A stretch of 64,000 bases of DNA from Eutypella sp. D-1 (GCA_023313575.1 JAJTTP010000002.1:1116001-1180000); one strand, 5' to 3'. Numbered from the stretch's first letter, positions 12,957 through 25,124 are shown. Notes: generated from the letters alone by a model not told the origin. Program-made: numbers and translations.

Positions 12957-14845
12957 ATGACGATGGCGCCCCAAGACAAACTCCAGTCTCTTCCTGAAGA
13001 GATCGTCCTGCACATCATGTCCTGTTAGTAGTTCTGAAACCCAAGCACCTCAGCCCAATGCGCCGCGGTGCGCCGCAGTGCGGTACGGTATTTACATTTC
13101 ATAGGCGGCTGCTAAACTTTCTTTCGCCAGTTCTTCCTTACGAGGAGATCGTCAAGTTACAATCGGTGTCCAAGCACTTGCTGAGGATCTGTCGCGACGG
13201 CAACTTCTGGCGCAATCAGTGTCTCTCCGGTTACGTGCTCCGTGAGCAGATGCGAGATACCCCGAATCGGATCGTTTGGAGCATCCTAGAGAACTCTTCT
13301 CTACTTAGTTCTAGAGAGAAGGGGAGGGAGCATGTCCGGATCACCGCCAACTGGGACCCGACCTTCCCCAACGAAAAGATCAATTGGTACGATGAATACA
13401 TACAAAGAAACGCACCCATAGCCACCAGCTGGTTCGAACATCCCCACACGAGGGACGACCCGACATCGATTCCCGTTGATATAAGAGGGAGTGCGGTTTA
13501 CCTTCCATCCAACCATGAGGTTTTGGCTATCTCGCCCCTGGATGACGGCTCGGTATGCATATGGGATGCGAAGGGATCTAGGGGACGTCAGGGCTCGATT
13601 TTAGCGCGAAGTATGGCTGGTCTACTGTGTTCCGACGGTCCTGCGACAGATTTGACTAGACGTTCCAAGAGAATTGATTCGGGCGTGGTCGAATGCGTCA
13701 GCATCGATAATCAGAGAGATCGGGCATTCTTTGCCGTTCAAAACCGTGAGACCATCTGCAATATGGTTGGATGAGACCAGTTACTAACTCGTTTCCTAGA
13801 TCTGGTCGAGGTTGATATCGCGACGATGCAAGTGGTTCGGGATCAAGCATATGAATGGTCGATTAATACATTATCTAATATTCAACCTACCATCCCGTTA
13901 ACAGTCGGCACAACCTTGGGGCTCCACTTACACGATCATAGAAGCCCGTCGCAATCACTACCTCTATATGCCCCTCTTGCTCAACCCGGTCCGCTGAGCA
14001 TCCTGCATTTAGAGCGAGCTGGTCACTGGAACCAGATCTCGGACGATATATTTGTAGCCGGGCGCTTCTCAAACATCCTCCACTGGGATAGGCGGATGTT
14101 CCCGTCTATTCGGGGCTCTTTCCATTCCGGTGCGAAGCTCTGCGCCATGACATCGCTTCCTTATCCTTTCTCGTGCATCGATAGCGACCTCCGGCGTGAC
14201 TTCCTGCTTTCGGAGGAACAGGTAAAGAAAGCCAAGAGTGAGCCGGGCAGGACGCTTGTAGCGTGTGGCGAATACAATACAAAGGGATCCCTGGAGATGT
14301 ATGGCCTCTCTGCCGACCCCCAGGAAGCGAAATCCAGAGAGTTTCAGAAGTCGACGACCAAAAACCGGCAAACGGCATCGCGATCCAAGCTGCTCTCGAT
14401 TATGAATCACGGCACGCGACTAGTGTACTCGGACGGGCAGGGCTACCTCAAATGGGTCGAGAGAGATGGGTTCACGGAGGTGCGGCGCCATAAGATCGGG
14501 CCGTCGGAGAAGGTCGCGGGTCGCTCACTATTCGGGTCCATGCCCGGCTCCGGGGAAATCGCACTGAAGATCCAGTCGACGAAGTCCGCGCGGCAGGACG
14601 ATCCCATCAACGACGACGATATCCTTCTGTGGACCGGGGAGAAGCTGGGCCTCCTGAGCTTCACGTCGGGGCCGGGGTTCTTCGCTGAGGACTTCGAGCA
14701 CGAGAACAGAACACCCGACGAGATTGCCGCCGAGCAAGAGCAGCAGTTGTACGGGGAGAAAATGAGGCAAGCACTTGAGAGGCACGCGCGGGATGTCCAC
14801 TTCGTCCGCAATCTTGGGGCTGGCAGCATTAGGACTGGAGCTTGA
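12957..14845 (+). CDS. F-box protein with WD40-like C-terminal region
   Basis: Probable substrate-recognition subunit of an SCF (Skp1-Cullin-F-box) ubiquitin ligase. Exons: 12957-13023, 13131-13745, 13800-14845 (1728 nt, 575 aa). The first join (GTTAGT donor, CTAAAC branch, CGCCAG acceptor) rebuilds the F-box at residues about 9-50, reading LQSLPEEIVLHIMS-FLPYEE, followed by FWRNQCL. The second join (GTGAGA donor, TACTAAC branch, CCTAG acceptor, 54-nt intron) gives AVQN-HLVEVD. A stretch reading LDDGSVCIWDAKG (about residues 180-200) is WD40-like, and later parts with HWDRR and LLWTGEK also look like propeller strands, but the repeats are diverged. The C-terminal tail is charged and helical. 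The substrate cannot be inferred. The F-box is clear; the propeller assignment is an inference from short motifs. Confidence 0.85.
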
Positions 14846-16616
14846 GCTACGCAAGTTACCCTAGACACTGTCGGGGGGACAGGCAGGTCAGGGTAGGGCA
14901 ACGTATGTCTCGAGCTGGGATCTCGGGTGAAGCGGCGCCTCGTACCAGCACATGATCCCATTTGATTCGCTACCTACCTAGCTACCTCCCTACCTCTACC
15001 GTCGCCTTAAGCGGTAGGAAGATTAGGTGATCGGCATGACGGTATGGTGGATCAAGTAATGCTGAAGTAATCGCGAGTACATACCATATCATCAAACTTA
15101 CTACTACTATTACTACTAAGGCAGTTAAGGCAAAATGAAGTGGTCACCAAACTAACCGTTCAAAAGTCAAGGCGAAATAAGCGTGTCTTAACCTACACCA
15201 TGATCGCCAATCGCGTGCCCCTCGCTCCCTCGTCCCCCCCCTGCCTTATACCTACTCGATATCGCGCCGACTCTAACCTCTATCCCGGGGAAGAGGCAAG
15301 ACTAATTGGTCGACGAGCTTGATAACGCCGACAGACCCAACATGGTCTGAGGACTCCGTAACGGCTTTTCGCGGCACGCATGTTATCCCGGCATGCTGGG
15401 GGTATGTCACGACGCTGACCTGCAGACCGGCCAGTCGGACAGTGTCTGTGCATATCTCACGTTCTCGTCTCATGCCTTACACACGTACGTACGCATGCAT
15501 TGGCCGCGGTTATGGTTGCGGTCGCGGTCGTGATCACGGTCACGGCCGCGGCGGCGAATGATGGGCATTGATAACCTACCTATCCCTGCCTATGCCTACC
15601 TTGACAACTTGATAACGACCACCACTACGCTAGATATCACATCGGGTAGACACATATTTCATCTGTATGTAGGTCGCAGGGGCGCAGGTCACGACATTGA
15701 ACTGCTCGACGAAACTAATGCATGTGGGTGACATAATCTATATTGCGCAGGAATGAATACATACATAAGTACAGAAGAGGCACATGCACGAGCTCCTCAA
15801 AACTCAAGTCAGCCCCCATGTTACCGTCCAAGCCGTCCAACTGTCCTATGGACATGTAGCTATGCATGCAGTCAGTTCATGAAGCGAACGAGTACATGGT
15901 CAAGGTCCCTACGTGCGAGGCGGATGCCTCGTGCGTGATTTCAACACACACATGTGCGGAGCACAGTGAGGACTCCTGCTGGCAGGCTGGGTGAATGTCT
16001 AGGAGTTGGAGCCTCTACGAAGATCACCAGCCCGAATGATCTTCGCTCCGGCCGACGATGATCGACTTTTCTGCTTGGATATACCATCTTGTTTTTTGTT
16101 TTCTAGTCCGGTTCACTAGTTAGCCTGATCAAATAAATAAATAAAAGCCCAATATTTCTGCCGAGGTCTCGGGTATGTGGATGGGGATTATTAGATATTG
16201 TCGACAGCCTCACACATGCACACACATAACACACACATACACACCACACGCATGTAGTATACGCATACAAAATTTATGAATAAAGTAGCCAACCTGCCAA
16301 CCCTTCGTACGTAACTTGGCTTGCTTTGATTTATTCAAACCTGCCAGCCTGACGACATAACGAGAGTGAGGCGGCCAATCAGAAGTCGTACCGTGGGAAG
16401 CCAGCCCAGTAAAATCCAATTAAAGTATCGCCAAGGGGAGGAGGTCCGGACTTGGGCTTGCTGGGGGGGAGGACCGGCCAAATGAGGTTAGCCAGCCTCC
16501 AGCAGTTCGACGATCCCCTCAAGGTGACTTAATCCAGTAATATGACCCATAGAAAGAGTTTAGATCCAATCAACGATCGAATCCGGGGTACGTACGTCCA
16601 AGACGTCCAGGCTTGC

Positions 16617-16640
16617 CAGGTCGGCAGGTCGGCAGGTCGG
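16617..16640. repeat. Three tandem copies of CAGGTCGG
   Basis: Three exact head-to-tail copies of the 8-mer CAGGTCGG at 16617-16624, 16625-16632 and 16633-16640. It is not in a gene. Confidence 0.85.
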
Positions 16641-16731
16641 GGCTTTGGTCGACCTGGAGGTTCCTTTCGTCGCTTGCCCTGTTGGCCCTACCTAGAGCTC
16701 TAAGGACATGTTTTCCCCCCTTATCCCTTCA

Positions 16732-16784
16732 GTGGTTACGAGGTGAAAGTGTTTCTATCCATGCTACGAGATGACCAGACTGGC
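16732..16784 (+). repeat. Dispersed repeat copy B (matches 9676-9728)
   Basis: Partner of the copy at 9676-9728. Compared with that copy, this one more often carries C and G at the differing sites (for example TTACGAGG versus TTATGAAG), as if copy A had undergone C-to-T and G-to-A changes. Confidence 0.5.
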
Positions 16785-19378
16785 AACCTTCCAGTCGTAT
16801 TCGGGGATGGCTGATTCATCTACGCCTCCGTACCTACATTAGCTGGGGTTGGTTAATAGTTGTCTTTGATTCTTTTAATTAATTATTTTATCGGGGTCCT
16901 AAAAATTCTCAATTTTTTTAACTTTTTTTTTACTCCGTACGCCTGTCCACTACCGTGAGGGTATTTTTGACGTTACTCGAACCCACCGTATCCTGGGACC
17001 AACAAACATCCAATCAGCCCCCAATTTGCTAATGTAGGTTGTTCAAGGTTGTCAAGTTGTGTGGGAATGCTTGAATGCCTGAATGCATACTGTACATACT
17101 TGCCTTCATTCCCAGTATTTTGCCACTTACTACCCCCCAAAAAGCACAAGCACAAGCAGACAAGAATAATATGTTCAATAAGTGTGACATATCTTTAACT
17201 CTATTTAGGTAGGCTTTTGGTAAGAATGCCGAATTTTGTAACTACCCAGCCAACCAGCCAACCAGCCATCTAGGGGTTTTAGCTACAATGTACTAACTCA
17301 CCACCTAGACAAATAGTTAGATCTCAACAAGTATAGATTTGAAACCACATCGCATTTCGCTACCCATCTACGGTAGAGATCCACCGACCGTCCCGCTCCG
17401 GCTTTCTTTATTCGATATCAGCGAGGTACGATTGACAACAAACAATGCCTGGGGCAAGCTGGGCAAGCTACCAGTCAGCCAGTCAACAAGTCAAGTTGAC
17501 CAGTCCAGTAAGTCTTGCTCTACCTAAAGGATGGGTAGATGGGGACTCTTCGCCTTTCTCCCACGCCAACGCCCACGTCCACGCCCATGCCCACGCCTAC
17601 GCCCACTCTCACCTCTAATCCACAGGCTGACAATTAATTGCTTGACTAACGGACAGACAAACAGACATAAGCATACTCTGTGTCTGCTCTTGTCTGCTCC
17701 ATCCCCTTTACCTCTTCCAGCTCTTCTGCCCCTGCTCCCGGAACAGATCGGCTATGGATACACATACACATGATTATATATTATTATTGCAACATAGAAA
17801 TATGGGTATGTAGCGTCGATATCGGCCAATACGGGAAGATACGTACATAGTAGTAGCTACCATGTAGGCAGGTAGGTTACTGGAAGGTCAGGAATTACCT
17901 AGGGCGTATGCTCTAGAGTAGCAGAGTACGAAGTAGTTGGTAGGCTATCCGTCACTCTTCACTTTGTTGGTCCCGCTGTTCACCGTCTCTCCACCGCTTG
18001 CTATCTACCCATTTGCCATTCGGCCATCTTAAATCTGCCAATACCACATCCCTCCCTTTCCCTCTCCCTATGTCTCCCCTTGTAGAATGCGGATGGCACT
18101 TACGTTGCCCGAATCCGTCATCCGATCTTGATGAATTGCCCCCCCGTTGGAATGGAATGGCGGTCGCCACCGCGCTACTGCACCAGGTACAGTAATAAAT
18201 GGGAATACCGCGCAAGCCTGCCAAACCCGCCAAAACTGCCCGCCCGCGCTGCGCCGCCATGAGTTCCGTTTAGCTTCCCTTGGTGGTCCCTTGGTGCGCC
18301 TTGGTCTCCCTTTAGTCGTCTTCGTTCCCGCACGACAGAGCAGAGATCCTCGAGATCCTCACCTTGCTAGCGCAAGATAAACGTAGAGCTAGAGGATATA
18401 GCCGGGAGAAAGCCTGGCCGGCAGGCCTTGTCCGGTCAGATTGTCCTGGGTTTCCCCCAGTTCACCGCCCTCCGTTAAGACGTCAACCCGTCGAACCGTC
18501 TCGCCCTACGGCGCTTCTCCAGCTTCCTTCCCTTTCTTCCGTCCTCCCCCTGTGTCGACGAGTTCTCATGAATGATTACATAGTAGGAAGTGTGACTTGG
18601 GCGAGTACGGAGTAGGTATGTGGTCTTTTTCACTTTTTCATTCGGAGGACATAATTCATGGCCGACGATCCCTTGCCAGCTCCACTTGACTGTATGGCCC
18701 AGGATGACTGGTTCTTTCGGCACTCACATACTCCCCGCCAGGGTGTCCCATGCGTCACGATACCTTACTGCATGAGTTGGCTGAATCAGAGGATGTTTTA
18801 AGAATGTCCACATTTTCCCACCCGCTCCTTTTCAGACATGTAAAGAGGGCTTAGAAAGAAAACCGAGAGGGAAAAAAAAAACCTTTTTACCAAAACGTGT
18901 AGCCTCACTTTGTCCAACGTTGAATGTGTGTGTCGTTCCTATTCGTTCGTCTATAGGGCAACCCGTGCGTATGCAGTTCTTATTTTTCTCATCTCTGCCC
19001 GGCCATTTGCCCATCATCGCCATATCGCCTCGCTAATTAACTGCCAAGGCCATCTTCTGAACCTCGCTCACTACCACATTACCTGCAGTAGTCCCTGAAC
19101 GTGCTATCTCGATAAAACTTTTTCATCGTCGTCGTGTATTATCCTGCCTTGTGACTGCCCGTTGTTCTTCCTGAGTATCTTGCCCCCTTACGCCGCAATC
19201 TTGATCTTGATTCCTCGACGACGCCTCCTCCACCGGAACGACCATACGCACACCCGCATACACCCACCCACACACACACTCACACTCACGCTGACGCTGA
19301 CGCTCGCACACATAGCGCGGCCTTCCGCGTATACGCACGTATTTTGTGCCTTTTTAAAACGGACTTTTCTTTTCAAGC

Positions 19379-19450
19379 ATGTTCGATGGCCAGTTGGTAC
19401 GTGGGCGGGACAGTGATGTCGCGCTCTTCGAGCGCCTCATCACTCCCTGA
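19379..19450 (+). promoter_or_regulatory. Overlapping upstream ORF at the SprT-gene start
   Basis: An ATG at 19379, seven bases before the chosen start at 19386 and in another frame, opens a 23-codon frame ending in TGA at 19448-19450, inside the main coding region. It has A at -3, while the ATG at 19386 has T at -3, so many ribosomes would be expected to start here (inference). An in-frame ATG at 19416 lies within the upstream frame as well. Confidence 0.5.
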
Positions 19451-20960
19451 CGACCGAGTCGTCACCGGTACCGGCGCACCCCAAAGATGGGTCGAGGCTG
19501 GGAAGCGCCGGGTCAGTTTTACGGAGCCCCTCGACCGCGAAGATGGATGGCCCGAGGGGTCCGAGTTGGAAGAAAGGAGGCTGGGGTTCTTCCGCCCCCA
19601 GGTCAAGCGCCCTCGCCGCCATGTCAACCATCATTACTATCTCAACGAACAGAGCAGCAGGAGCGCCGCTGAGCTCGACCGCGTCCTGCCGCCGGCCTTC
19701 TACGTCATCAGGGAGGCGGAGGGGGAGAGATCGCGGGTGGAGATGAGACCACCGCCGAGCCATACTAGGAAATCGACTAGTGGGTACGACGATAGGATAT
19801 CCACAAACTACGCCGTGGCCGTAGCCGCTGACGCCCTCGCCCGCGACTACGGCGGGGGCGCGCCACACAGCAATTTTAAAATTACGAACAACAATAACAA
19901 CAGCATATACAACAGCATCGACGATAATGCCCCTTCGCCACAACCAGGCGCACCACCGCCACCGCCGGGGCGAAGCCCCGTCTTAATGGAGAAGACCCTT
20001 AGCGGCCTATCGATCTCGTCGGACACGGACTACGACTCATATGTGGAGGAGGAGGAACAGCAGCAGCGAGGGGACTACGGGGCCGGGGCAGGGGCCTGGG
20101 GCACGACGTTGATGACGGACGACCAGGCGGCACGGCGGGTGGAACAACACCTAGCGATGTACCGGCAACGGAACCGGGACTCGAAGCACGAGCGGATCCT
20201 CAAGAGCCTGATCTGCCCTCGGGCGGTGCCGGGAGGCCACGACCAATTCGAGATCGACGACGAGGCTCTGCAGGGCATCTTCTACGCGGCCAACGAACTC
20301 TTCTTCCAGGGCCGGCTCAAGGGGCGGGTGACGTGGGACTGGTCATCGACGGGGTCGAACTCGGACTCGGACTCAGAGGGCGGGGACGGCTCCTCATCGG
20401 CGCACAGCAAGTACCGCAGCAAAATCATCGGGACCACGGCGCTGCGGCGCGCGGGGCCCGACATGGGCGGCGGGTACGAGACGCTTATCGTGCTCTCACA
20501 GCCGATCCTCAAGGACCGCCGCTACAACCGGCGGCTGCTCATCTCGACCTTCCTGCACGAGCTCATCCACAGCTACCTTTTCGTGTGTTGCGGGTTCCAG
20601 GCCCGACGGGCAGGCGGCCACACCGACGGCTTCCGCCGCATCGCCCGCCTTATCGACCGCTGGGTCGGCCCCCAGATCCTTTACCTCTGTAACATGGAGG
20701 CCGACCTCAAGGACTTCCTAGTCCACTCCGCGTCGCCGTCTGGGGAGAGCGGATCCGCCGCGGCGGGTCTCCCGGGCCACCACCATCATCACCACGCGCA
20801 TGCGCATGGTTCTCACCACCATCACCATGACCTCCTCCACCAACACCACGTTCTCGATAGCTGCCAGGTCCTGTGGCCGACCGACGACGGAGTCCCGTAC
20901 GCACACGCCCCGCCGGCCGCCTACCACACCCAATTCTCTCCCTGGCATGCCATACGTTAA
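19386..20960 (+). CDS. SprT-like zinc metallopeptidase domain protein with His-rich tail
   Basis: Single-exon gene, 524 aa from the ATG at 19386 (MASWYVGG); the in-frame ATG at 19416 is an alternative. The C-terminal half holds a SprT-like domain (about residues 290-440): ANELFFQGRLKGRV typical of the domain start, the zinc-binding active site HELIH at residues about 391-395, and a third His in GGHTDGF at about 412. SprT/SPRTN relatives cleave DNA-protein crosslinks or other chromatin proteins; whether this fungal member does so is not shown by the sequence. No zinc-ribbon cysteines are visible after the active site, unlike SprT proper. The N-terminal half (1-270) is low complexity, with Asn, Pro, Gly and acidic runs. 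Residues about 465-490 form a run of His with Ala and Gly that could bind metal. It stands alone between P450 and F-box genes. Confidence 0.85.
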   Translation: MASWYVGGTVMSRSSSASSLPDDRVVTGTGAPQRWVEAGKRRVSFTEPLDREDGWPEGSELEERRLGFFRPQVKRPRRHVNHHYYLNEQSSRSAAELDRVLPPAFYVIREAEGERSRVEMRPPPSHTRKSTSGYDDRISTNYAVAVAADALARDYGGGAPHSNFKITNNNNNSIYNSIDDNAPSPQPGAPPPPPGRSPVLMEKTLSGLSISSDTDYDSYVEEEEQQQRGDYGAGAGAWGTTLMTDDQAARRVEQHLAMYRQRNRDSKHERILKSLICPRAVPGGHDQFEIDDEALQGIFYAANELFFQGRLKGRVTWDWSSTGSNSDSDSEGGDGSSSAHSKYRSKIIGTTALRRAGPDMGGGYETLIVLSQPILKDRRYNRRLLISTFLHELIHSYLFVCCGFQARRAGGHTDGFRRIARLIDRWVGPQILYLCNMEADLKDFLVHSASPSGESGSAAAGLPGHHHHHHAHAHGSHHHHHDLLHQHHVLDSCQVLWPTDDGVPYAHAPPAAYHTQFSPWHAIR

Positions 20961-21442
20961 CTTGTCCCGCGACTCCCGCCCCTTTATTGTTGGCTATGCC
21001 GCAACCTACGCAAGACACATAAAGGGGAAGGAAATAGGTCACCGGGCGCTACCCACCAAATATACGAGAAAAAGGCATATGTCAGACGCCACACACAAAA
21101 AAAATACGAATATTATCCTCGCATGATCATCTGCGACCACTACAAATACGACTACGGCTACCATCATCATCACCACCACTACAACCACCATGATTGCTAC
21201 AATTACTTCCTCTCCCTACCCACTGCGAAGTACCGGCAGCACCCGGGGCTCCGATTAGACTATACTTACATACTTATCCAGCTATATATACACCTCATCC
21301 TATTTGGAGTTTCTACAAGACCATCTCTTTCTCTCTCTCGCTCTCTATTCCCCTCTCTTTCTCTTGGTATGGACACGGTTAGTTGCATGGGAGGGAATTG
21401 CATGGTGTATGTGTGTATATGGGATAGACGAAGAAGAAAAAT

Positions 21443-21517
21443 ACGGCATGACACAGCACGGCAGGGCACGGAACGGCACGGTACGGCACGGTACGGTACG
21501 GCACGGAATGGCGCGGC
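21443..21517. repeat. GC-rich short tandem repeat built on ACGGC/ACGGT
   Basis: About 75 bases of degenerate 5- and 10-mers of the form GCACGGTACG, for example across 21477-21505. It is outside genes, in the 3' flank of the SprT-like gene. Confidence 0.8.
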
Positions 21518-22627
21518 ATTATAACGGCGTAGTCGTTTTTTCTTCCCTTCCTCTTTCCTTGTTTTCTTTTTTTCCCGAAGGAGGAGGCTCTTTAACTCGA
21601 TCCACTCTATTTCATTTGTGTCTCCTTGGTTTTGTTGCTGTTCTCATGGTTTTAAGAATATAAAAATCTTCTATAAAAGAGAGAAAGAGAGGAAACTCGG
21701 CAGAGCATCTTTGTTTTTTCTTCGTTCATCGTCCCCGGTCACGACATTCCCCGTGATTAATGGGGTGAGGTTGGCGGGCCGCTGGGAGATTATCGCATGC
21801 TTGCGTGTATGGATGGAATGGGTCGGGATTTTTTTTTTCTAAGGGAGGGAGGGTCTCTTCTTTTTTGTTCGTCTGTTCCTGCTGTTCTTCCCCTCTTTTT
21901 TTCCTGCTCACACCTGCCTTGTTTCATCCCCCGCGTGCATGGCGACGGAGTTTCGAGATTCATGTGTGCCCGCGCGGTGTGTCCCCCCCCCCTTCGCCAT
22001 CCGAACAAAGCAATTATATGTATGTGTGGATGGATGGATGGACGGATGGGGATACACTGCGCGCCCTCAACTACTTTGGGTATAACTACTTACTGTGTGA
22101 GATATCCCCCCCACGGCCCTGGCCGTCTGCGTTGGTTGACTTTCTTCATTATCTTACTTCTCCATATGTTGTCGGCTATCTTGTTTTTCAATTCGCCCTC
22201 CCTCGCTTACATTTTACACCGTTACATTACCACTGTATATGATAGATTACCTACTACTTAGATAGATAAGCCTTCGCTTCCTCCCGCCTTCAATTACTAG
22301 AAAGAGAGATAGACGCGCTATGGTACCTCGGGATCTACCTATTTTATGTCGTACGTGGGATGAGGAACGTTTTAGGGGTTAGCGATTTGTCTACCTAATT
22401 TGGCGGTCTGTCTGTAACTAGTAGCTAGTTAGCTGTGATATTGGCGCTCTCGGCCAATGGGCAGAATTACAATTACTTAGGTACTTACCTAAAGCACTTA
22501 GGGATGCGGGAAGAGGAGACCTCGGACTTAGAGCTCCCTAGTTTGGCGGGTACTAAAAGCTAGAGCTCAGGCCAGAGCTCTAATTACTTACTTTTAAGTC
22601 CAGTTTCAGGATTAAAGAGTGGAGCAA

Positions 22628-22634
22628 TATATAA
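22628..22634 (+). promoter_or_regulatory. TATA box of the P450 gene
   Basis: TATATAA, 161 bases upstream of the P450 start codon and on the same strand. The position suits a TATA-driven, inducible promoter with a leader of about 100 nt; the transcription start is not known. Confidence 0.5.
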
Positions 22635-22794
22635 CCCACGTTGTAGGGGTATAAATGTTCATCAATGTTCGAGCTGAAAAGGGCGATCCAGGTAAAATCG
22701 TAAGACTTCTCTTCTAGAAGCAATAAATTCGGCTTCTTCGTATAGGAAGAAGGAGATCTACGTTTTTTGTCGGTTCAGTTTCGTCTAGCCGGCC

Positions 22795-24671
22795 ATGGCG
22801 TTGGGTTTGAGTCTGGCTAACCTTTCGGTTACCCAGATCATTCTATCTCTTGTAGTATTGCGGGTGGGATTCGAGATTCTCAAGGCGCTTTACAATGTCT
22901 CTCCGTTGCACCCCCTTCACAAGATCCCGGGACCCAAGCTCGCGGCAGCCACTTATATACCCGAGTTCTATCATGATGTTATTCTAGGAGGCCGCTATAC
23001 GCGCGCCATCCAACAGATGCATGAGAAATACGGTAATGAGCCCAACAGCGCCTCCTGACGCAATTTGAAAAGACAACATTTATTGACAGGCTCTCTTGCT
23101 AGGCCCTATCGTTCGTATCAGCCCCCACGAGACACACTGCAATGACGTGGGCTTTTCCGACGAAATTTATGCCCTAGGTGGCAGGAAGAGAGATAAGCCA
23201 ATGCACCAGATCAACGGCTCAGCGTAAGTTTTCTCTCGTATCCGGTTACCTTTCCTCTATAGATGGCGTACTTACAGATCTACCTAGTGCGGGATCTGCC
23301 AATACTTTTGGTACCAAAGACCATGATCTGCACCGCCTTCGGCGTGCGCCTACAGCCAAATTCTTCTCTCACAATATGATTGCGCAATTGGAAGGCGAGA
23401 TCCATGGCTTGGTGCATAGGCTATGTGACAAACTGTTGGCTGAGGCCAACAAGAAGGAACCTGTTGATTTGGCCATGGCCTACAGCTGCTTCACCTCCGA
23501 TGCCATCTTTGGCTACTGTTTCGGCGAAGAGCCGGGCTTCCTGCGGCAGGAGGGCTGGCTGCCGAACTTCCGACAGGCCACCCTGGCCGTTCTCAAGCCT
23601 GCGTTCGTCCTTCGGTTCTTCCCCTTCCTTAGTAAGATGCAGGGCGCGGCAGTGTGGTAAGTTCTCTTTCCTGGTTCTTCGTGGGCGTTGCTTCCTTATA
23701 GATGTATTGACAAAATGCAGGTTCATCGACTATCTCCCGGCGGATACCGCTCTCCTTCTCCGCTCGTTGAAGATCCATATTCCGGGCCTCGTCGCCAAGG
23801 CCAAAGCTGATCTGGACGCCGGTGTTCAGCACGAGCGTCCTACCGTTTTCGTCTCCGTCTTAGAATCCGATCTTAAGTCCACGGAGAAAGCGGTGGACAG
23901 AGTCGCCGAAGAAGCTGTCACCACTGTCAACGCGGGAACCGAGACCACGAGCTGGGCATTGTCTGTCATCACGTACCACCTGCTCGATAAGCCCGAACTG
24001 CTAGCAAAGTTGAGGAAGGAACTCGAAGAAGTCGTCGAAGACCCGGTAAACTTGCCGCTCTGGACCGTCCTTGAGAAGCTGCCCTATCTGAGCGCGGTGA
24101 TCCTGGAAGGCTTGCGTCTATCCTATGGCGTGTCCGGCCGCACCGCCCGAGAGCCGATGCAGGAGGACCTGGTCTACCGCGGGGAGTTCAACAAGAGGCC
24201 CGTAGAGCTCGTGCTGCCGAGGGGATACGCCATCGGCATGTCGGCCGCCATCACGCACCACGACGAGAGTTTCTTTCCGGATTCGCACGCCTTCAACCCC
24301 GAGCGCTGGCTGGACGAGAATAATCAGCGGAGAAGGGACCTCGAGCGGGCCCTGCTTGCCTTCTCGAAAGGTAGCCGAGCGTGTCTCGGGAAGAAGTGAG
24401 TTTTCCCTACCTACGATCCACCGACCTAACTACTTTCTACCTACCCACCTACCACGACTCTCTGATCCTCTAGTGACTGACTGGCTGACTAACATCTTTC
24501 GGTAGCCTCGCGCTTTGCGAACTGTACCTGAGTCTCACGGCCTTGGCTATGCGTGTTATCCCTCGCATGACGTTGTTTGAGACGACGATCAAGGACGTGG
24601 CGTATGATCATGATATGTTCATCCCCAGACCTGTTCACGAAAGCAAAGGTGTCCGTGTCAAAATTGTGTAG
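22795..24671 (+). CDS. Cytochrome P450 monooxygenase (trichodiene-oxygenase-like)
   Basis: Microsomal haem-thiolate monooxygenase. Five exons: 22795-23032, 23103-23223, 23288-23656, 23721-24395, 24506-24671 (1569 nt, 522 aa), all with GTAAGT-like donors and phases that close. Start ATG at 22795 has a good context (GGCCATGG). An N-terminal membrane anchor (about residues 9-29) is followed by the Pro-rich hinge KIPGPKLAA. Other motifs are the I-helix AGTETTSW (about 313-320), the ExxR motif EGLR, the NPERW motif, and the haem loop [12 protein letters not shown] with the cysteine ligand at about residue 464. The early block SPHETHCND and GGRKRDKP resembles the CYP58 group, which includes trichodiene oxygenase, and benzoate-hydroxylase-like P450s; this is from memory and should be tested by phylogeny. 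No terpene cyclase, PKS or NRPS lies in the window, so it may act alone, for example in detoxification. The substrate is unknown. Confidence 0.93.
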
Positions 24672-25124
24672 ATGAGGTGGCGGCTGGGGATTTCCGCAAT
24701 AAGATGGGCGGGCCTCAGACCTTTATCTCCCAGTATATCCCAGTAACATCATTGGATTAATATAGTTTTTGGAGGGGAATCAGGTGATGGCAATTGTTCT
24801 TACCAGAGTTCAACAGCATGTCATATATACAGTACCATCTATCAGCTAGGTACCTAGGTAGCCAGTAACACAGCAGTAATTTGTGCCACACTATCTTAAC
24901 CTCAAGAGGTCTTGGCCTGCCAAGACCAGCTTGCTGCCCAGCCAGCAAGGCTGAAAGGAAAGCTAAAAAAAGAATTAAATCTACCTAAGCAACAAAGACC
25001 GGATTGGGAAATACCCCTATCGATAGGCCCGCTATCGAGCTATCTATTCGTAATGCGATCCGCGCTATCTAATCTCTGACGTCCCGAGGTTCGTTGGAGC
25101 AACCGACGACGGGTGGGCCCGACG

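Larger units (their letters stand above)
14846..19385. other. Gene-free region, 4.5 kb, including SprT-gene leader
   Basis: No supported gene. Contents: a GC-rich imperfect palindrome near 15518-15556, CA-rich microsatellite near 16212-16255, a CAGGTCGG triplicate at 16617-16640, dispersed repeat copy B at 16732-16784, CCAGCCAA repeats near 17245-17270, and from about 19050 a pyrimidine- and CA-rich stretch (19255-19315) that is probably the 5' leader of the SprT-like gene. Confidence 0.55.
20961..22794. other. Intergenic, SprT gene 3' flank and P450 promoter
   Basis: Low-complexity 3' flank of the SprT-like gene with a CATCAC-type repeat (21160-21190), CT-rich tracts (21325-21365), a CACGG minisatellite (21443-21517) and T runs (21530-21570, 21830-21900), followed by the promoter of the P450 gene with a TATA box at 22628. 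No gene is supported. Confidence 0.55.

Noticed and set aside
22795..24671. Secondary-metabolite gene cluster around the P450
   Set aside because: Neighbours are a SprT-like protease and Sin3; no synthase, cyclase, transporter or pathway regulator lies next to it.
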